In this document: in pieces, positions 1 to 6,689 of the stretch
Position numbering within the stretch: the first letter of the stretch is position 1
Layout: each line of letters begins with the position of its first letter
Source of the DNA: Actinomycetota bacterium
GTDB lineage: Bacteria > Actinomycetota > Actinomycetes > JACCUZ01
DNA length: 8,262 nt
Direction of reading: 5' to 3'
Assembly: GCA_030841245.1 (NCBI GenBank)
Contig: JAVEDG010000174.1
Coordinates: 1-8,262, forward strand
Position numbers and translations under genes: made by a program
The notes under the pieces: model-generated
What the model was told of the DNA's origin: nothing
The model's database searches: none
The model's input: the letters and a program-made list of their open reading frames with translations, nothing else

Positions 1-222
1 CACCGTGACACCGACGCTCTTCGAGCTGCTGGTCACGTCGATCGAGTGCGTCGAGTGCGTCGAGAGGTGGAAGGCGTTGAGCACCGGGTCGCCGTTGTCG
101 CTGCTCCAGCAGCTGCTGAGGGCGAAGGCAGCCGCGGATTGTGCGCCCAGCGGCACCAGGGCGGTCGCCAGCAGCGCCACCGCGGAGCAGAGCCGAACGG
201 CCGGCACCCAGCGTCTTTGCAT
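1..222 (-). CDS. Secreted Ig-like repeat protein, paralog A (N-terminal part only)
   Basis: This is the 5' end of a gene that continues beyond the left edge; 74 codons are visible and there is no stop. I translated it by hand from the ATG at 222. The product starts MQRRWVPAVRLCSAVALL, a basic n-region, a hydrophobic core and an Ala-rich cleavage region (AQSAAA, about residues 27-32), so it is a Sec signal peptide. The first 49 residues match the complete neighbour at 370-1944 almost exactly, including the mature start ALSSCWSSDNGDPVLN. After residue 49 the copies diverge: this one has a THS-THS insertion encoded by a 9-bp tandem repeat. By analogy with its neighbour the rest should be Ig-like repeats. 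The function is unknown; an extracellular binding or surface role is inferred. A GTG at 282, in frame and also present in the neighbour, is an alternative start. Confidence 0.75.
   Translation of the reverse strand, partial: MQRRWVPAVRLCSAVALLATALVPLGAQSAAAFALSSCWSSDNGDPVLNAFHLSTHSTHSIDVTSSSKSVGVTV
42..64. repeat. 9-bp in-frame tandem microrepeat
   Basis: The unit TCGAGTGCG occurs at 42-50 and 51-59, followed by TCGAG (60-64). It adds three codons (Thr-His-Ser on the minus strand) to paralog A compared with the single unit in paralog B. It lies at the start of the mature domain, where the two paralogs begin to diverge. Replication slippage is the simple explanation. Confidence 0.8.
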
Positions 223-318
223 CGGACCACCAAGGCCTCGCGCGTCCCGGACCGCCCGGGACCGTCGCACCCAACCTGCCACGGTCGCCGGAGCGCCGAG
301 GCGGAAACGACGGATAGT

Positions 319-356
319 CCGGAAGGTCCGCTTCGCGACGAGATCGAGCGGCTCGT
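319..356 (-). promoter_or_regulatory. Perfectly conserved 38-bp leader block upstream of paralog A
   Basis: These 38 bases are identical to 2041-2078, and both blocks begin exactly 97 bp upstream of the respective ATG. The flanking leader differs at about 14 percent of positions. The block contains CGAGC-G-GCTCG (345-355), an inverted repeat with 5-bp arms. It may hold the promoter or an operator; I could not identify convincing -35/-10 hexamers. Recent gene conversion would also explain the identity. Confidence 0.4.
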
Positions 357-364
357 GCCGAGCC
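350..364 (-). terminator. Short GC hairpin just after paralog B
   Basis: GGCTCG-TGC-CGAGCC forms a perfect 6-bp stem with a 3-nt loop, starting 5 nt beyond the stop codon of the complete secreted-protein gene. No T-tract follows, so it would be a weak or non-canonical terminator at best, as is common in actinobacteria. It overlaps the conserved leader block of paralog A, so it could instead act in regulation of that gene. Confidence 0.35.
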
Positions 365-369
365 ACAGC

Positions 370-1944
370 TCAGGCGGTCGTGAAGAGCTGGATGTCGCGG
401 TGGAACGGGTTGCCACCGCGGTCGCAGACTCCCAGGGTGTGCTCGGGATTGATCTCCAGCACGTAGGACCTCGCGGAGCTCAGCGGGTCGGTGGGCGTGA
501 AGAACGCATGACGGACGTCACCGGTCCGGCAGCTGGTCGCGGCGTTGCTCCAGGTCTTGCAGGCCCAGCTCCCCGCCACGAGCGTGCCCGTGTCGTCCGT
601 CCGGATCGTCGAGTTGACCGTCGTGATCCCGTTGACGATCTCACTGAAGTCGACCCTCACCGCGTTCACCGGCACCGCGCCGTTGTTCGCCACGACCGCG
701 CTCGGGCCGGAGCGGTCCCCGGCGGTGACCGAGACGGAGTGGGGGAAGCCCCTGTTGGCGAGCGCGGCGGCGGACACGTCGCGAGGGTTGTGTGCCGCGT
801 CGAAGATGCGGACGGAGGCGGCCCAGCCGCCGCTGTCCGACAAGCAGCGCAGCACCTTGGCGGACCCCTTCCAGACCCCGTCCTTGTGGGTGCCCGAGAC
901 GAGGTGCAGGGTTGCCTTCGCCTCCCAGAACTGGGGGCTGGTGAGGGAGACCTCGACGGCGGCCACCCCGGAGGCCGCGTCCTTGGCGTGCACGGTCACG
1001 CCCACCGACGCGTTGCTGGTCCGGACGTCGACCGAGCTCGGCGACCGGGAGAAGCCGGCGAGGCTCGGTGCGGTGCCGTCCGAACCGCTGGTGACGACAA
1101 GGTTGCGCTTGAAGCCCGCCGTGCCCAGGGCGCCGTAGCCCGTGTCGCCGTCGTTGCTGACCCGGTCCGTCGCCCTGACCTGCAGGATGTGCCAGGTGCT
1201 GGTGCCCTGCCAGCGTGGGATCGTCATGGTGCCGGTCCAGGTCCCGTCCAGCGCCGTCCCGCTGACCCGGTGCAGGAACGCGGAGCCGCCGTGGGTGGTG
1301 GTGCCGGCGAAGACAAAGATCGATCGAACTCCGGCGATGTCGTCGGTCGCGTGCGCGGTGAAGGTGACCGTCTTGGCCGCCGAGGTGGTGTTGACCGACC
1401 CCGGCGTGAAGTTGAATGCGGTCAGCGCGGGCGGGGTCGTGTCCGTCGTCGAGGTCACGTTGAACTGGTGGTCGAAGCTGGCCGAGATCAGGTCGTCCTC
1501 GCTCGGGCCCGAGAAGTTGCCCACCCGGTCGGACATGTCGATGAAGTCGACGTGCCAGATGCCGTTAGTAGTTCCCGGCGGGAACGACACGGTAGCGACC
1601 CAGTTGCCGGACGAGTCCCGCTCCAGCACGGCCTGCCGAACCTGGGACGTCGGTGTCGGAGGGCTGGTCAGCAGCAGGTCGACGGCCGAGATGCCGCTCA
1701 ATGCGCCCGGTCCGCCCGTGTCGACAGCAGTGACCGTGAACGTCACGGTCTTCGAGCTGCTGGTCACGTCGATCGAGTCCGTCGAGATCGTGAAGTGGTT
1801 GAGCACCGGGTCGCCGTTGTCGCTGCTCCAGCAGCTGCTGAGGGCGAAGGCAGCAGCAGACTGTGCGCCCAGCGGCACCAGGGCGGTCGCCAGCAGCGCC
1901 ACTACGGAGCAGAGCCGAACACCCGGAACCCAGCGTCTTTGCAT
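370..1944 (-). CDS. Secreted Ig-like repeat protein with C-terminal Big_5-like domain (paralog B)
   Basis: Complete gene, 524 residues from the ATG at 1944. Residues 1-32 or 1-34 form a Sec signal peptide (MQRRW n-region, hydrophobic core, cleavage after AAA or AFA). Then come three repeats of about 120 residues: about 47-172, 173-294 and 295-415. Each has a beta-rich start (FNFTPGSVNTT, FSRSPSSVDVR), a 'D..SGV' turn and a late 'W....DR.GN'-type motif, and they are joined by D-T-PP-like linkers (TTDTTPP, SDGTAPS, DRSGPS). Residues 416-524 resemble the Big_5/SbsA-type Ig fold (VRVDFSEIVNG, FFTPTDPLSSARSYVLEI, CDRGGNPF). I see no catalytic motif and no LPXTG or C-terminal membrane anchor, so it is probably released or loosely surface-bound; the function is unknown. 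The start is supported by the signal peptide and a modest GGTGG about 4 nt upstream. The in-frame GTG at 2004 would add 20 residues. Confidence 0.85.
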   Translation of the reverse strand: MQRRWVPGVRLCSVVALLATALVPLGAQSAAAFALSSCWSSDNGDPVLNHFTISTDSIDVTSSSKTVTFTVTAVDTGGPGALSGISAVDLLLTSPPTPTSQVRQAVLERDSSGNWVATVSFPPGTTNGIWHVDFIDMSDRVGNFSGPSEDDLISASFDHQFNVTSTTDTTPPALTAFNFTPGSVNTTSAAKTVTFTAHATDDIAGVRSIFVFAGTTTHGGSAFLHRVSGTALDGTWTGTMTIPRWQGTSTWHILQVRATDRVSNDGDTGYGALGTAGFKRNLVVTSGSDGTAPSLAGFSRSPSSVDVRTSNASVGVTVHAKDAASGVAAVEVSLTSPQFWEAKATLHLVSGTHKDGVWKGSAKVLRCLSDSGGWAASVRIFDAAHNPRDVSAAALANRGFPHSVSVTAGDRSGPSAVVANNGAVPVNAVRVDFSEIVNGITTVNSTIRTDDTGTLVAGSWACKTWSNAATSCRTGDVRHAFFTPTDPLSSARSYVLEINPEHTLGVCDRGGNPFHRDIQLFTTA

Positions 1945-2086
1945 CGGACCACCAAGACCTCGCGCGTCCCGAACCGCTCGAGACCGTCGCCCCCAACCTG
2001 TCACGGTCGCCGTAGCACCGAGACAGAAACGTCGGATGGCCCGGAAGGTCCGCTTCGCGACGAGATCGAGCGGCTCGTTCCCAGCC
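1732..2086. repeat. Tandem duplication, right copy (leader plus signal-peptide region)
   Basis: Partner of segment 1-364. It covers the first repeat start, the signal-peptide codons and about 140 bp of leader of the complete secreted-protein gene. The left portion of the match (1732-1797) is weaker because the mature domains diverge; from 1798 to 2086 it is about 90-95 percent identical by hand alignment. Confidence 0.85.
2041..2078 (-). promoter_or_regulatory. Perfectly conserved 38-bp leader block upstream of paralog B
   Basis: Identical to 319-356 and at the same distance from the start codon. It contains the same CGAGC-G-GCTCG inverted repeat (2067-2077). It lies between the end of pruA (2099) and the secreted-protein gene, where an independent promoter would be expected. 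The regulator and the exact hexamers are not recognisable. Confidence 0.4.
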
Positions 2087-2087
2087 G
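2071..2087 (-). terminator. Short hairpin after pruA
   Basis: CGGCT-CGTTCCC-AGCCG forms a 5-bp stem with a 7-nt loop, 11 nt beyond the pruA stop. There is no T-tract. It occupies the place that corresponds to the 6-bp hairpin at 350-364 in the other copy, so both gene ends carry a stem there although the loops differ. It is weak evidence for termination. Confidence 0.25.
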
Positions 2088-2098
2088 GTGAACGCGAG

Positions 2099-3724
2099 TC
2101 AGCCCATGTGCGGGTAGCGGTAGTCCGTCGGAGGCACCGCGGTCTCCTTGATGGACCGGGTCGACGTCCAGCGCAGCAGGTTCTGCGGCGCGCCGGCCTT
2201 GTCGTTGGTCCCGCTCGCCCGGGCTCCGCCGAACGGCTGCTGCCCGACGACCGCGCCGGTCGGCTTGTCGTTGACGTAGAAGTTGCCCGCGGCGAAGCGC
2301 AGGAACTCCTGCGCGTGGGCGATCGCCGCCCGGTCCTGGGCGATGATCGACCCGGTCAACGCGTACGGCGCGACCGCCTCCATCTGACGCAGCATCGCGT
2401 CATAGCCGCCGTCGTCGTAGACGTGCACCGAAAGGATCGGCCCGAAGTACTCGGTCGTGAAGATCTCGTTGTCCGGGTCGCTGCACTCCAGGACGGTCGG
2501 GCGCACGAACCAGCCCTGGCTGTCGTCGTACGTGCCACCCACCACCACGTCGATGCCGTCGTCGCCCTTGGCCCGGTCCAGCACCGCCTTGTGCTTGGCG
2601 AAGGCGCGGTCGTCGATGACCGCGCCCATGAAGTTGGACAGGTCGGTGACGTCGCCCATCGTGATCGCTTCCGTCTGGGCGGCTATGTCGTCACGCAGCC
2701 GGGCCCAGATGCTGCGTGGCACGTAGGCGCGCGACGCGGCCGAGCACTTCTGCCCCTGGTACTCGAACGCGCCCCTGATCAGGGCCGTGCGCAGGACGTC
2801 GACATCGGCGGACGGGTGGGCGACGACGAAGTCCTTGCCCCCGGTCTCCCCGACGATCCGCGGGTAGGACCGGTACGACGCGATGTTCTCGCCGACCTCA
2901 CGCCAGAGCTTCTGGAAAACCGCGGTCGAGCCGGTGAAGTGGATGCCGGCGAGGTCCGGGTCCTGAAGGGCGACCTCGGAGACGGGGGCACCGTGGCCGG
3001 GCAGCATGTTGATGACGCCCGGCGGCAGCCCGGCCTCCTCGAGCAGCATCATCAGCAGGTGCGCGGCGTACTGCTGGGTCGGCGCGGGCTTCCAGATGAC
3101 CACGTTGCCCATCAGCGCCGGGGCCGTCGGCAGGTTGCCGGCGATCGCGGTGAAGTTGAACGGCGTGATCGCGTAGACGAAGCCCTCGAGCGGCCGGTGG
3201 TCGGTGCGGTTCCACACGCCGGGGCTCGACTGCGGCTGCTCGGCCAGGATCTGGCGACCGAACGCCACGTTGAATCGCCAGAAGTCGATGAGCTCGCAGG
3301 CCGCATCGATCTCGGCCTGCATCACGGTCTTGGACTGACCGAGCATGGTCGCCGCGTTCAACGTCGCGCGCCACGGGCCGGCGAGCAGGTCAGCAGCCTT
3401 GAGCAGGATGGCCGCCCGGTCGTCGTAGTCCAGCGCACGCCAACCCGGTGCCGCGTCCTTCGCCGCGTCGATCGCGGCCCGTGCGTCGTCAGCGGTCGCG
3501 GAGGCAATGGTGCCCAGCACGTGGTGGCGGTTGTGCGGCTGCACGACGTCCAGCGGGGCGCCGCTGCCGGGCCGTCGTTCGCCACCGATCGTGGCCGTCA
3601 GCTCGCGGGGCTCGCTGGCCATCCGCTTGAGCGTGCCTTCGATCTCCGCCCGCTCCGGGCTGCCGGGGGCGTACATCTGCACCGGCTCGTTGACCGGGAC
3701 AGGGACCTTGGTGACCGCGTCCAT
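2099..3724 (-). CDS. pruA: L-glutamate gamma-semialdehyde (1-pyrroline-5-carboxylate) dehydrogenase
   Basis: 541-residue aldehyde dehydrogenase of the P5CDH group. It oxidises L-glutamate gamma-semialdehyde, the open form of P5C, to glutamate with NAD+, the second step of proline breakdown, in the cytoplasm. Visible motifs: TPFNF with the oxyanion-hole Asn190; WKPAP (Lys212); the Rossmann FTGST loop (263-267); ETGGKD with Glu293; GQKCSA with catalytic Cys327; TEYFGP with Glu425; and the C-terminal PTGAVVGQQPFGG loop (488-500) that binds the substrate carboxylate in this family. The length fits the monofunctional type; no proline dehydrogenase is fused or adjacent. The start is the ATG at 3722-3724, preceded by GAGGAG with 10 nt spacing; the frame stays open upstream but that part is Arg-rich and non-homologous. 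It lies 82 bp after the DUF6912-like gene. All key residues are present, so it should be active. Confidence 0.95.
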   Translation of the reverse strand: MDAVTKVPVPVNEPVQMYAPGSPERAEIEGTLKRMASEPRELTATIGGERRPGSGAPLDVVQPHNRHHVLGTIASATADDARAAIDAAKDAAPGWRALDYDDRAAILLKAADLLAGPWRATLNAATMLGQSKTVMQAEIDAACELIDFWRFNVAFGRQILAEQPQSSPGVWNRTDHRPLEGFVYAITPFNFTAIAGNLPTAPALMGNVVIWKPAPTQQYAAHLLMMLLEEAGLPPGVINMLPGHGAPVSEVALQDPDLAGIHFTGSTAVFQKLWREVGENIASYRSYPRIVGETGGKDFVVAHPSADVDVLRTALIRGAFEYQGQKCSAASRAYVPRSIWARLRDDIAAQTEAITMGDVTDLSNFMGAVIDDRAFAKHKAVLDRAKGDDGIDVVVGGTYDDSQGWFVRPTVLECSDPDNEIFTTEYFGPILSVHVYDDGGYDAMLRQMEAVAPYALTGSIIAQDRAAIAHAQEFLRFAAGNFYVNDKPTGAVVGQQPFGGARASGTNDKAGAPQNLLRWTSTRSIKETAVPPTDYRYPHMG

Positions 3725-3806
3725 GATGTGCTCGCTCCTCGCGTTCGACGGGTGCCGGGACCGCTGCGGACCATCGCCTCGCATCGTTGCACGGCCGCGC
3801 GTGGGC

Positions 3807-4298
3807 TCAGCCCCCGAGGTCCGCCACGTCTGTCCGCTCGAGCTCGGCCCGCGGGTACCAGCCCAGCGCGTGGTCCTCGACCGAGTCGACCACGAACTGC
3901 GCGTCGTCGTCGCCCGCGTCGGCGGCAGCGACCACCGCCAGCGCACGCCGTACGTCGGGTGCGGCCTCCGCGTCGTCGACCAGCCCGGACTCGACGTCCT
4001 GCCAGCGCACCGGACCCGGGAGCCGCACGGCGGCCCGGTCGAGATCGGGAGCCGGCCTCCCGTCGGCCACGTCCGCGGCGAGCACCACGCGGCGCGGGTC
4101 CGACGGGTCGGCCGCGAGGAGCCGGAGGCAGGCGCGCGCGGCCGCCGAGGCGGCGGCGTGCTCGAGCTCCTCGATGTCGCCCTCGACGTACCACTCCCGC
4201 AGCGTGGGCGTGACGGCGTAGCCCACCGCGACGTCGACCGAGCCCGCGTCGCGAGCGGCGACCAGCCCGGCCGGGGTCAACGCCAGGTAGACGCGCAC
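3807..4298 (-). CDS. DUF6912-like small actinobacterial protein
   Basis: 163 residues from a GTG at 4296-4298, preceded by GGCGGG about 8 nt upstream. It begins MRVYLALTPAGL, followed by YAVTPTLREWY (27-37), an acidic and Ala-rich helix (GDIEELEHAAASAAARACLRLLA, 40-62), PRRVVLAADV (68-77), a VDDAEA segment (107-112) and EDHALGWYPRAEL near the end (141-153). I recognise this pattern from a family of uncharacterised actinobacterial proteins that I remember as DUF6912; this is recall and was not checked against a database. There is no signal peptide or membrane segment, so it is probably cytoplasmic. It starts 19 bp after the patatin gene, which suggests co-transcription. The function is unknown, and nothing in the sequence ties it to lipid or proline metabolism. 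Confidence 0.8.
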   Translation of the reverse strand: MRVYLALTPAGLVAARDAGSVDVAVGYAVTPTLREWYVEGDIEELEHAAASAAARACLRLLAADPSDPRRVVLAADVADGRPAPDLDRAAVRLPGPVRWQDVESGLVDDAEAAPDVRRALAVVAAADAGDDDAQFVVDSVEDHALGWYPRAELERTDVADLGG

Positions 4299-4317
4299 TA
4301 CGGGACCCGCCGACGCA

Positions 4318-5304
4318 CTAGAGGGCGATCCCCAGGTCGTCGGGCCGTGGGTGGCGCAGGGCCGCCATCGACGTCGACAACGAGGTCTCGAGCACGTCGA
4401 GCCGGCGCGACGGGTCCATCAGGTTGGACCCCATGGCCCGCAGGTCCTCCGGGCCGGGGGTCAGCACGGTCAGCGCCACCCCGGAGCCGTCGAGCTTGGC
4501 CGTCTCGTGCAGCAGCCGGCGGGTGACCTGGCGGCGGATCCGCCGCTCGATCCGGGTCAGGAGCCGGCGGGGGCTGTCCTGGACGAACGCCGCCATCGGC
4601 GCCAGCACGTAGACCTCGTCCAGGCCGAGGCCCGCGAGCAGGTCGACGTTCGTCGTCGAGCAGGCTCCGCCGTCCACGTAGCGGGCGCCGTCGATCGGCA
4701 CCGGCGCGTACCACCCGGGGATCGCGCAGGACGCCATGACCGCCTCGTCCAACAGCGCCGGCGGGGCTCCCGGACGGCCAAAGGCCACCCGTCTCCCGCT
4801 GTCGTAGTCCATGGCCACGACCCAGATGCCCTCCCGGCGCAGCCAGCCGTCCTCGGTCGCGACCGAGCGCACCATCCGGCCGATCTCGTGCAGCGTCCCC
4901 TGGCCGGGCGGGGTGAGCGCGGCCAGCACGGCGAGCGGGGGGAACCGGCGCGGGTGCACCACCGTGCGCCGCAACAGAGCAGGGGACCCGACGGAGAGCC
5001 GGGGCCGGCTGGGCACCGCGCCACCCGTGCCCCGGTCGTAGTCCCAGTCCAGCCCGACCTCGTGCGGGAGCGGCATCCCCCGCTGGTGGTCGCGCAGGTC
5101 GGAGACCGACAGGCCGGCACCGAGCAGGGCGGCCAGCACGGAGCCCGCCGATGTGCCGACCACGACCTCGCACTCTCCGGGGTCGAACCCCTCCACCTCC
5201 GCGACGGCGTTGAGGGCGCCGATCGACCACGCGGCGCCGAGCACGCCGCCGGCGCCGAGCACGAGGCCGCGTCGCGGACCGCGCTTGCGACGGGGACCCG
5301 TCAC
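4318..5304 (-). CDS. Patatin-like phospholipase / lipid acyl hydrolase
   Basis: 328 residues from the GTG at 5302-5304. It has the Ser-Asp dyad of patatins: an oxyanion glycine loop GAGGVLGAAW (17-26), the nucleophile elbow GTSAGS with Ser52, and the catalytic Asp211 in YVDGGACS. A short basic N-terminus precedes the domain, and no signal peptide is seen, so it probably acts in the cytoplasm or at the membrane or lipid-body surface. Patatins hydrolyse ester bonds of phospholipids or acylglycerols; the true substrate here is unknown. Its start overlaps the stop of the upstream acyltransferase by 4 bp (GTGA), indicating translational coupling, and no strong SD is needed or seen. A longer frame to 5343 exists, but it would reach into the acyltransferase. 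The pairing suggests turnover of the lipid made by that enzyme. Confidence 0.9.
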   Translation of the reverse strand: MTGPRRKRGPRRGLVLGAGGVLGAAWSIGALNAVAEVEGFDPGECEVVVGTSAGSVLAALLGAGLSVSDLRDHQRGMPLPHEVGLDWDYDRGTGGAVPSRPRLSVGSPALLRRTVVHPRRFPPLAVLAALTPPGQGTLHEIGRMVRSVATEDGWLRREGIWVVAMDYDSGRRVAFGRPGAPPALLDEAVMASCAIPGWYAPVPIDGARYVDGGACSTTNVDLLAGLGLDEVYVLAPMAAFVQDSPRRLLTRIERRIRRQVTRRLLHETAKLDGSGVALTVLTPGPEDLRAMGSNLMDPSRRLDVLETSLSTSMAALRHPRPDDLGIAL

Positions 5305-6683
5305 ACCGTGTCCATCAGCTCGGCGAGCGAGTCCTCGAGGCACTGGGCCAGCACGCCGACGTCACGCATCGCGGCGCGGTCCGCGTTGAGGCCGTAGCAG
5401 ACCAGCCCGTTGTACGACGTGAGCCCGATGCTCACCGCCTGGCCCTTGGCCAGCGGCACGACCGGGTAGGCGGCCAGCATCTGGGCTCCCTGGGCGTAGA
5501 GCGGCTGCTGCGGGCCAGGCACGTTGGTCACCACGACGTTGAACAACCGCCTCGACAGACTGCTCGCGAGCCGGGCACCCATGCCGTGCAGGGTCGGTGG
5601 CGCGAAGCCGGCGAGCCCGACGAGAGCCTCCGCACCCACGGCCTGGCCGGTGTCCTTGTGGCCCCGCATCCGGTAGGACACCTGGGCCAGCCGCATGACG
5701 GGGTTCGGCTCGCCGACGGGGAGGTCGACGACGTAGGACGCCACCCGGTTGCCACCCGTCTCCGAGCCCGAGCGCACGCTCACCGGGACGAGAGCCCGCA
5801 CCGTGGTCACGGAGGACACCGACTCGCCGCGGGTCAGCAGCCAGGACCGCAGCGCACCGGCGACCACCGCCAGCACGACGTCGTTGACGGTGCCACCGTG
5901 CGCCTTGCGGATGCGCCGGTAGTCGTCGAGGGCACTCGTGGCCGTGGCGTAACGACGGTGCTCGGTGATCTCGACGTTGAGCGGGCTCTCCGGCGCGGCC
6001 CGAGCCGCCGTGCGGACGGCCGCCAGCACGCCGACGGCGGCGTCGCCGAGCCGCTCCGCGGTCGAACGCAGGTCGGCCAGGCCGGTCCGGACCGTGTCCC
6101 AGGCGTCGCTCGGTCGCTTGACCGTGTCGGCGACCGCACCCGCGACCAGCTCGGCCCAGGACGGCTCCGGCACCGGCGTCCAGGTGTCGCGCGGGGTGTC
6201 GCGCGCCTCGGGCGTGGGGTCGAGGATGACCTGGCCGATGTCGACGGCGGCGATGCCGTCGACCATCGCGTGGTGGGTCTTGGTGATGATCGCGAAACGG
6301 CGGTCGGACAGACCCTCCACGAGGTACATCTCCCACAGCGGGTGGGACCGGTCCAGCTGACGGCCCTGGACCCGGGCGACGAGCTCGTAGAGCTGGGCGT
6401 TCGTGCCCGGCCGGGGCAGCGCCGACCGGCGGACGTGGTAGCCGATGTCGAACTCCTCGGCGTCGACCCACACCGGGTTGGCGATGTGTCCAGGCACCCA
6501 GCGCACCCGTTGCCGGTAGCGGGGCACGAACGCGATCCGGTCACTGATGAGCTCGACCAGCCGGTCGTAGTCGAAGCCACCGACAGGCGCCTGGAAGATC
6601 TCCACGCCGCCGACGTGCATCGGCGTCGTGGGCTCTTCCATGTAGAGGAACGACACGTCGAGGGGGCTGAGCCGGTCGGCCAA
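5301..6683 (-). CDS. Wax ester synthase / diacylglycerol acyltransferase (WS/DGAT)
   Basis: 460 residues from a TTG at 6681-6683. Enzymes of this family transfer an acyl group from acyl-CoA to diacylglycerol or a long-chain alcohol, giving triacylglycerol or wax ester at the inner membrane face. The catalytic HHxxxDG motif is HHAMVDG (137-143). Other family hallmarks are RLSPLDVSFLY and PMHVG at the N-terminus, HPLWEMYLVEGL (114-125), PLNVEITEHRRYA (234-246), NDVVLAVVAGALR (267-279), TNVPGPQQPLY (386-396) and a C-terminal SIGLTSYNGLVCYGLNADR (418-436). The length is typical. The TTG is chosen because GGAGGT (6690-6695) sits 6 nt before it, while the GTG at 6689 directly abuts that SD and the ATG at 6728 has none. 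It is first in the lipid gene pair, and the patatin start overlaps its stop. Actinomycetes often carry many paralogs, so triacylglycerol versus wax ester specificity is open. Confidence 0.93.
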   Translation of the reverse strand: MADRLSPLDVSFLYMEEPTTPMHVGGVEIFQAPVGGFDYDRLVELISDRIAFVPRYRQRVRWVPGHIANPVWVDAEEFDIGYHVRRSALPRPGTNAQLYELVARVQGRQLDRSHPLWEMYLVEGLSDRRFAIITKTHHAMVDGIAAVDIGQVILDPTPEARDTPRDTWTPVPEPSWAELVAGAVADTVKRPSDAWDTVRTGLADLRSTAERLGDAAVGVLAAVRTAARAAPESPLNVEITEHRRYATATSALDDYRRIRKAHGGTVNDVVLAVVAGALRSWLLTRGESVSSVTTVRALVPVSVRSGSETGGNRVASYVVDLPVGEPNPVMRLAQVSYRMRGHKDTGQAVGAEALVGLAGFAPPTLHGMGARLASSLSRRLFNVVVTNVPGPQQPLYAQGAQMLAAYPVVPLAKGQAVSIGLTSYNGLVCYGLNADRAAMRDVGVLAQCLEDSLAELMDTV

Positions 6684-6689
6684 AGCCAC

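Larger units (their letters stand above)
1..364. repeat. Tandem duplication, left copy (leader plus signal-peptide region)
   Basis: This segment aligns with 1732-2086. The alignment is gap-free from 364 down to codon 49 of the gene (position 76); further left there is one 9-bp gap. By my hand count there are about 8 differences over the first 147 coding bases and about 13 over the 134 bases of leader from 223 to 356. Offset between the copies is 1722 bp, which is the size of one gene plus its leader. The similarity ends within a few bases of the stop codon of the neighbouring copy (370), so the duplicated unit appears to be leader plus whole gene. Confidence 0.85.

Noticed and set aside
46..2091. 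Long plus-strand open frame of 681 codons over the secreted-protein region
   Set aside because: The product is an Arg/Gly/Val/His-rich composition without recognisable domains and is antisense to a gene with a clear signal peptide and Ig-like repeats. Such frames arise from GC-rich third positions.
3725..3806. Possible pruA promoter in the 82-bp gap
   Set aside because: I see no convincing -35/-10 pair or inverted repeat beyond very short stems, so I do not annotate one.
3803..3813. GGGCT-C-AGCCC inverted repeat at the stop of the DUF6912-like gene
   Set aside because: The 1-nt centre is too short for an RNA hairpin, it overlaps the stop codon and no T-tract follows, so it is probably chance.
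3725..3946. N-terminal extension of pruA
   Set aside because: The frame is open but the residues are Arg/Thr/Ser-rich, unlike the family, and it runs into the DUF6912-like gene. The ATG at 3724 has its own SD.
1142..4213. Long plus-strand open frame of 1023 codons
   Set aside because: It crosses two unrelated real minus-strand genes and their intergenic regions, ends in an Arg/Pro-rich tail and shows no family motif. It is a GC shadow of pruA and neighbours.
4298..5230. Minus-strand frame of 310 codons overlapping the patatin gene
   Set aside because: It is an alternative frame inside the patatin gene, rich in Arg and Pro. The patatin frame has all catalytic motifs.
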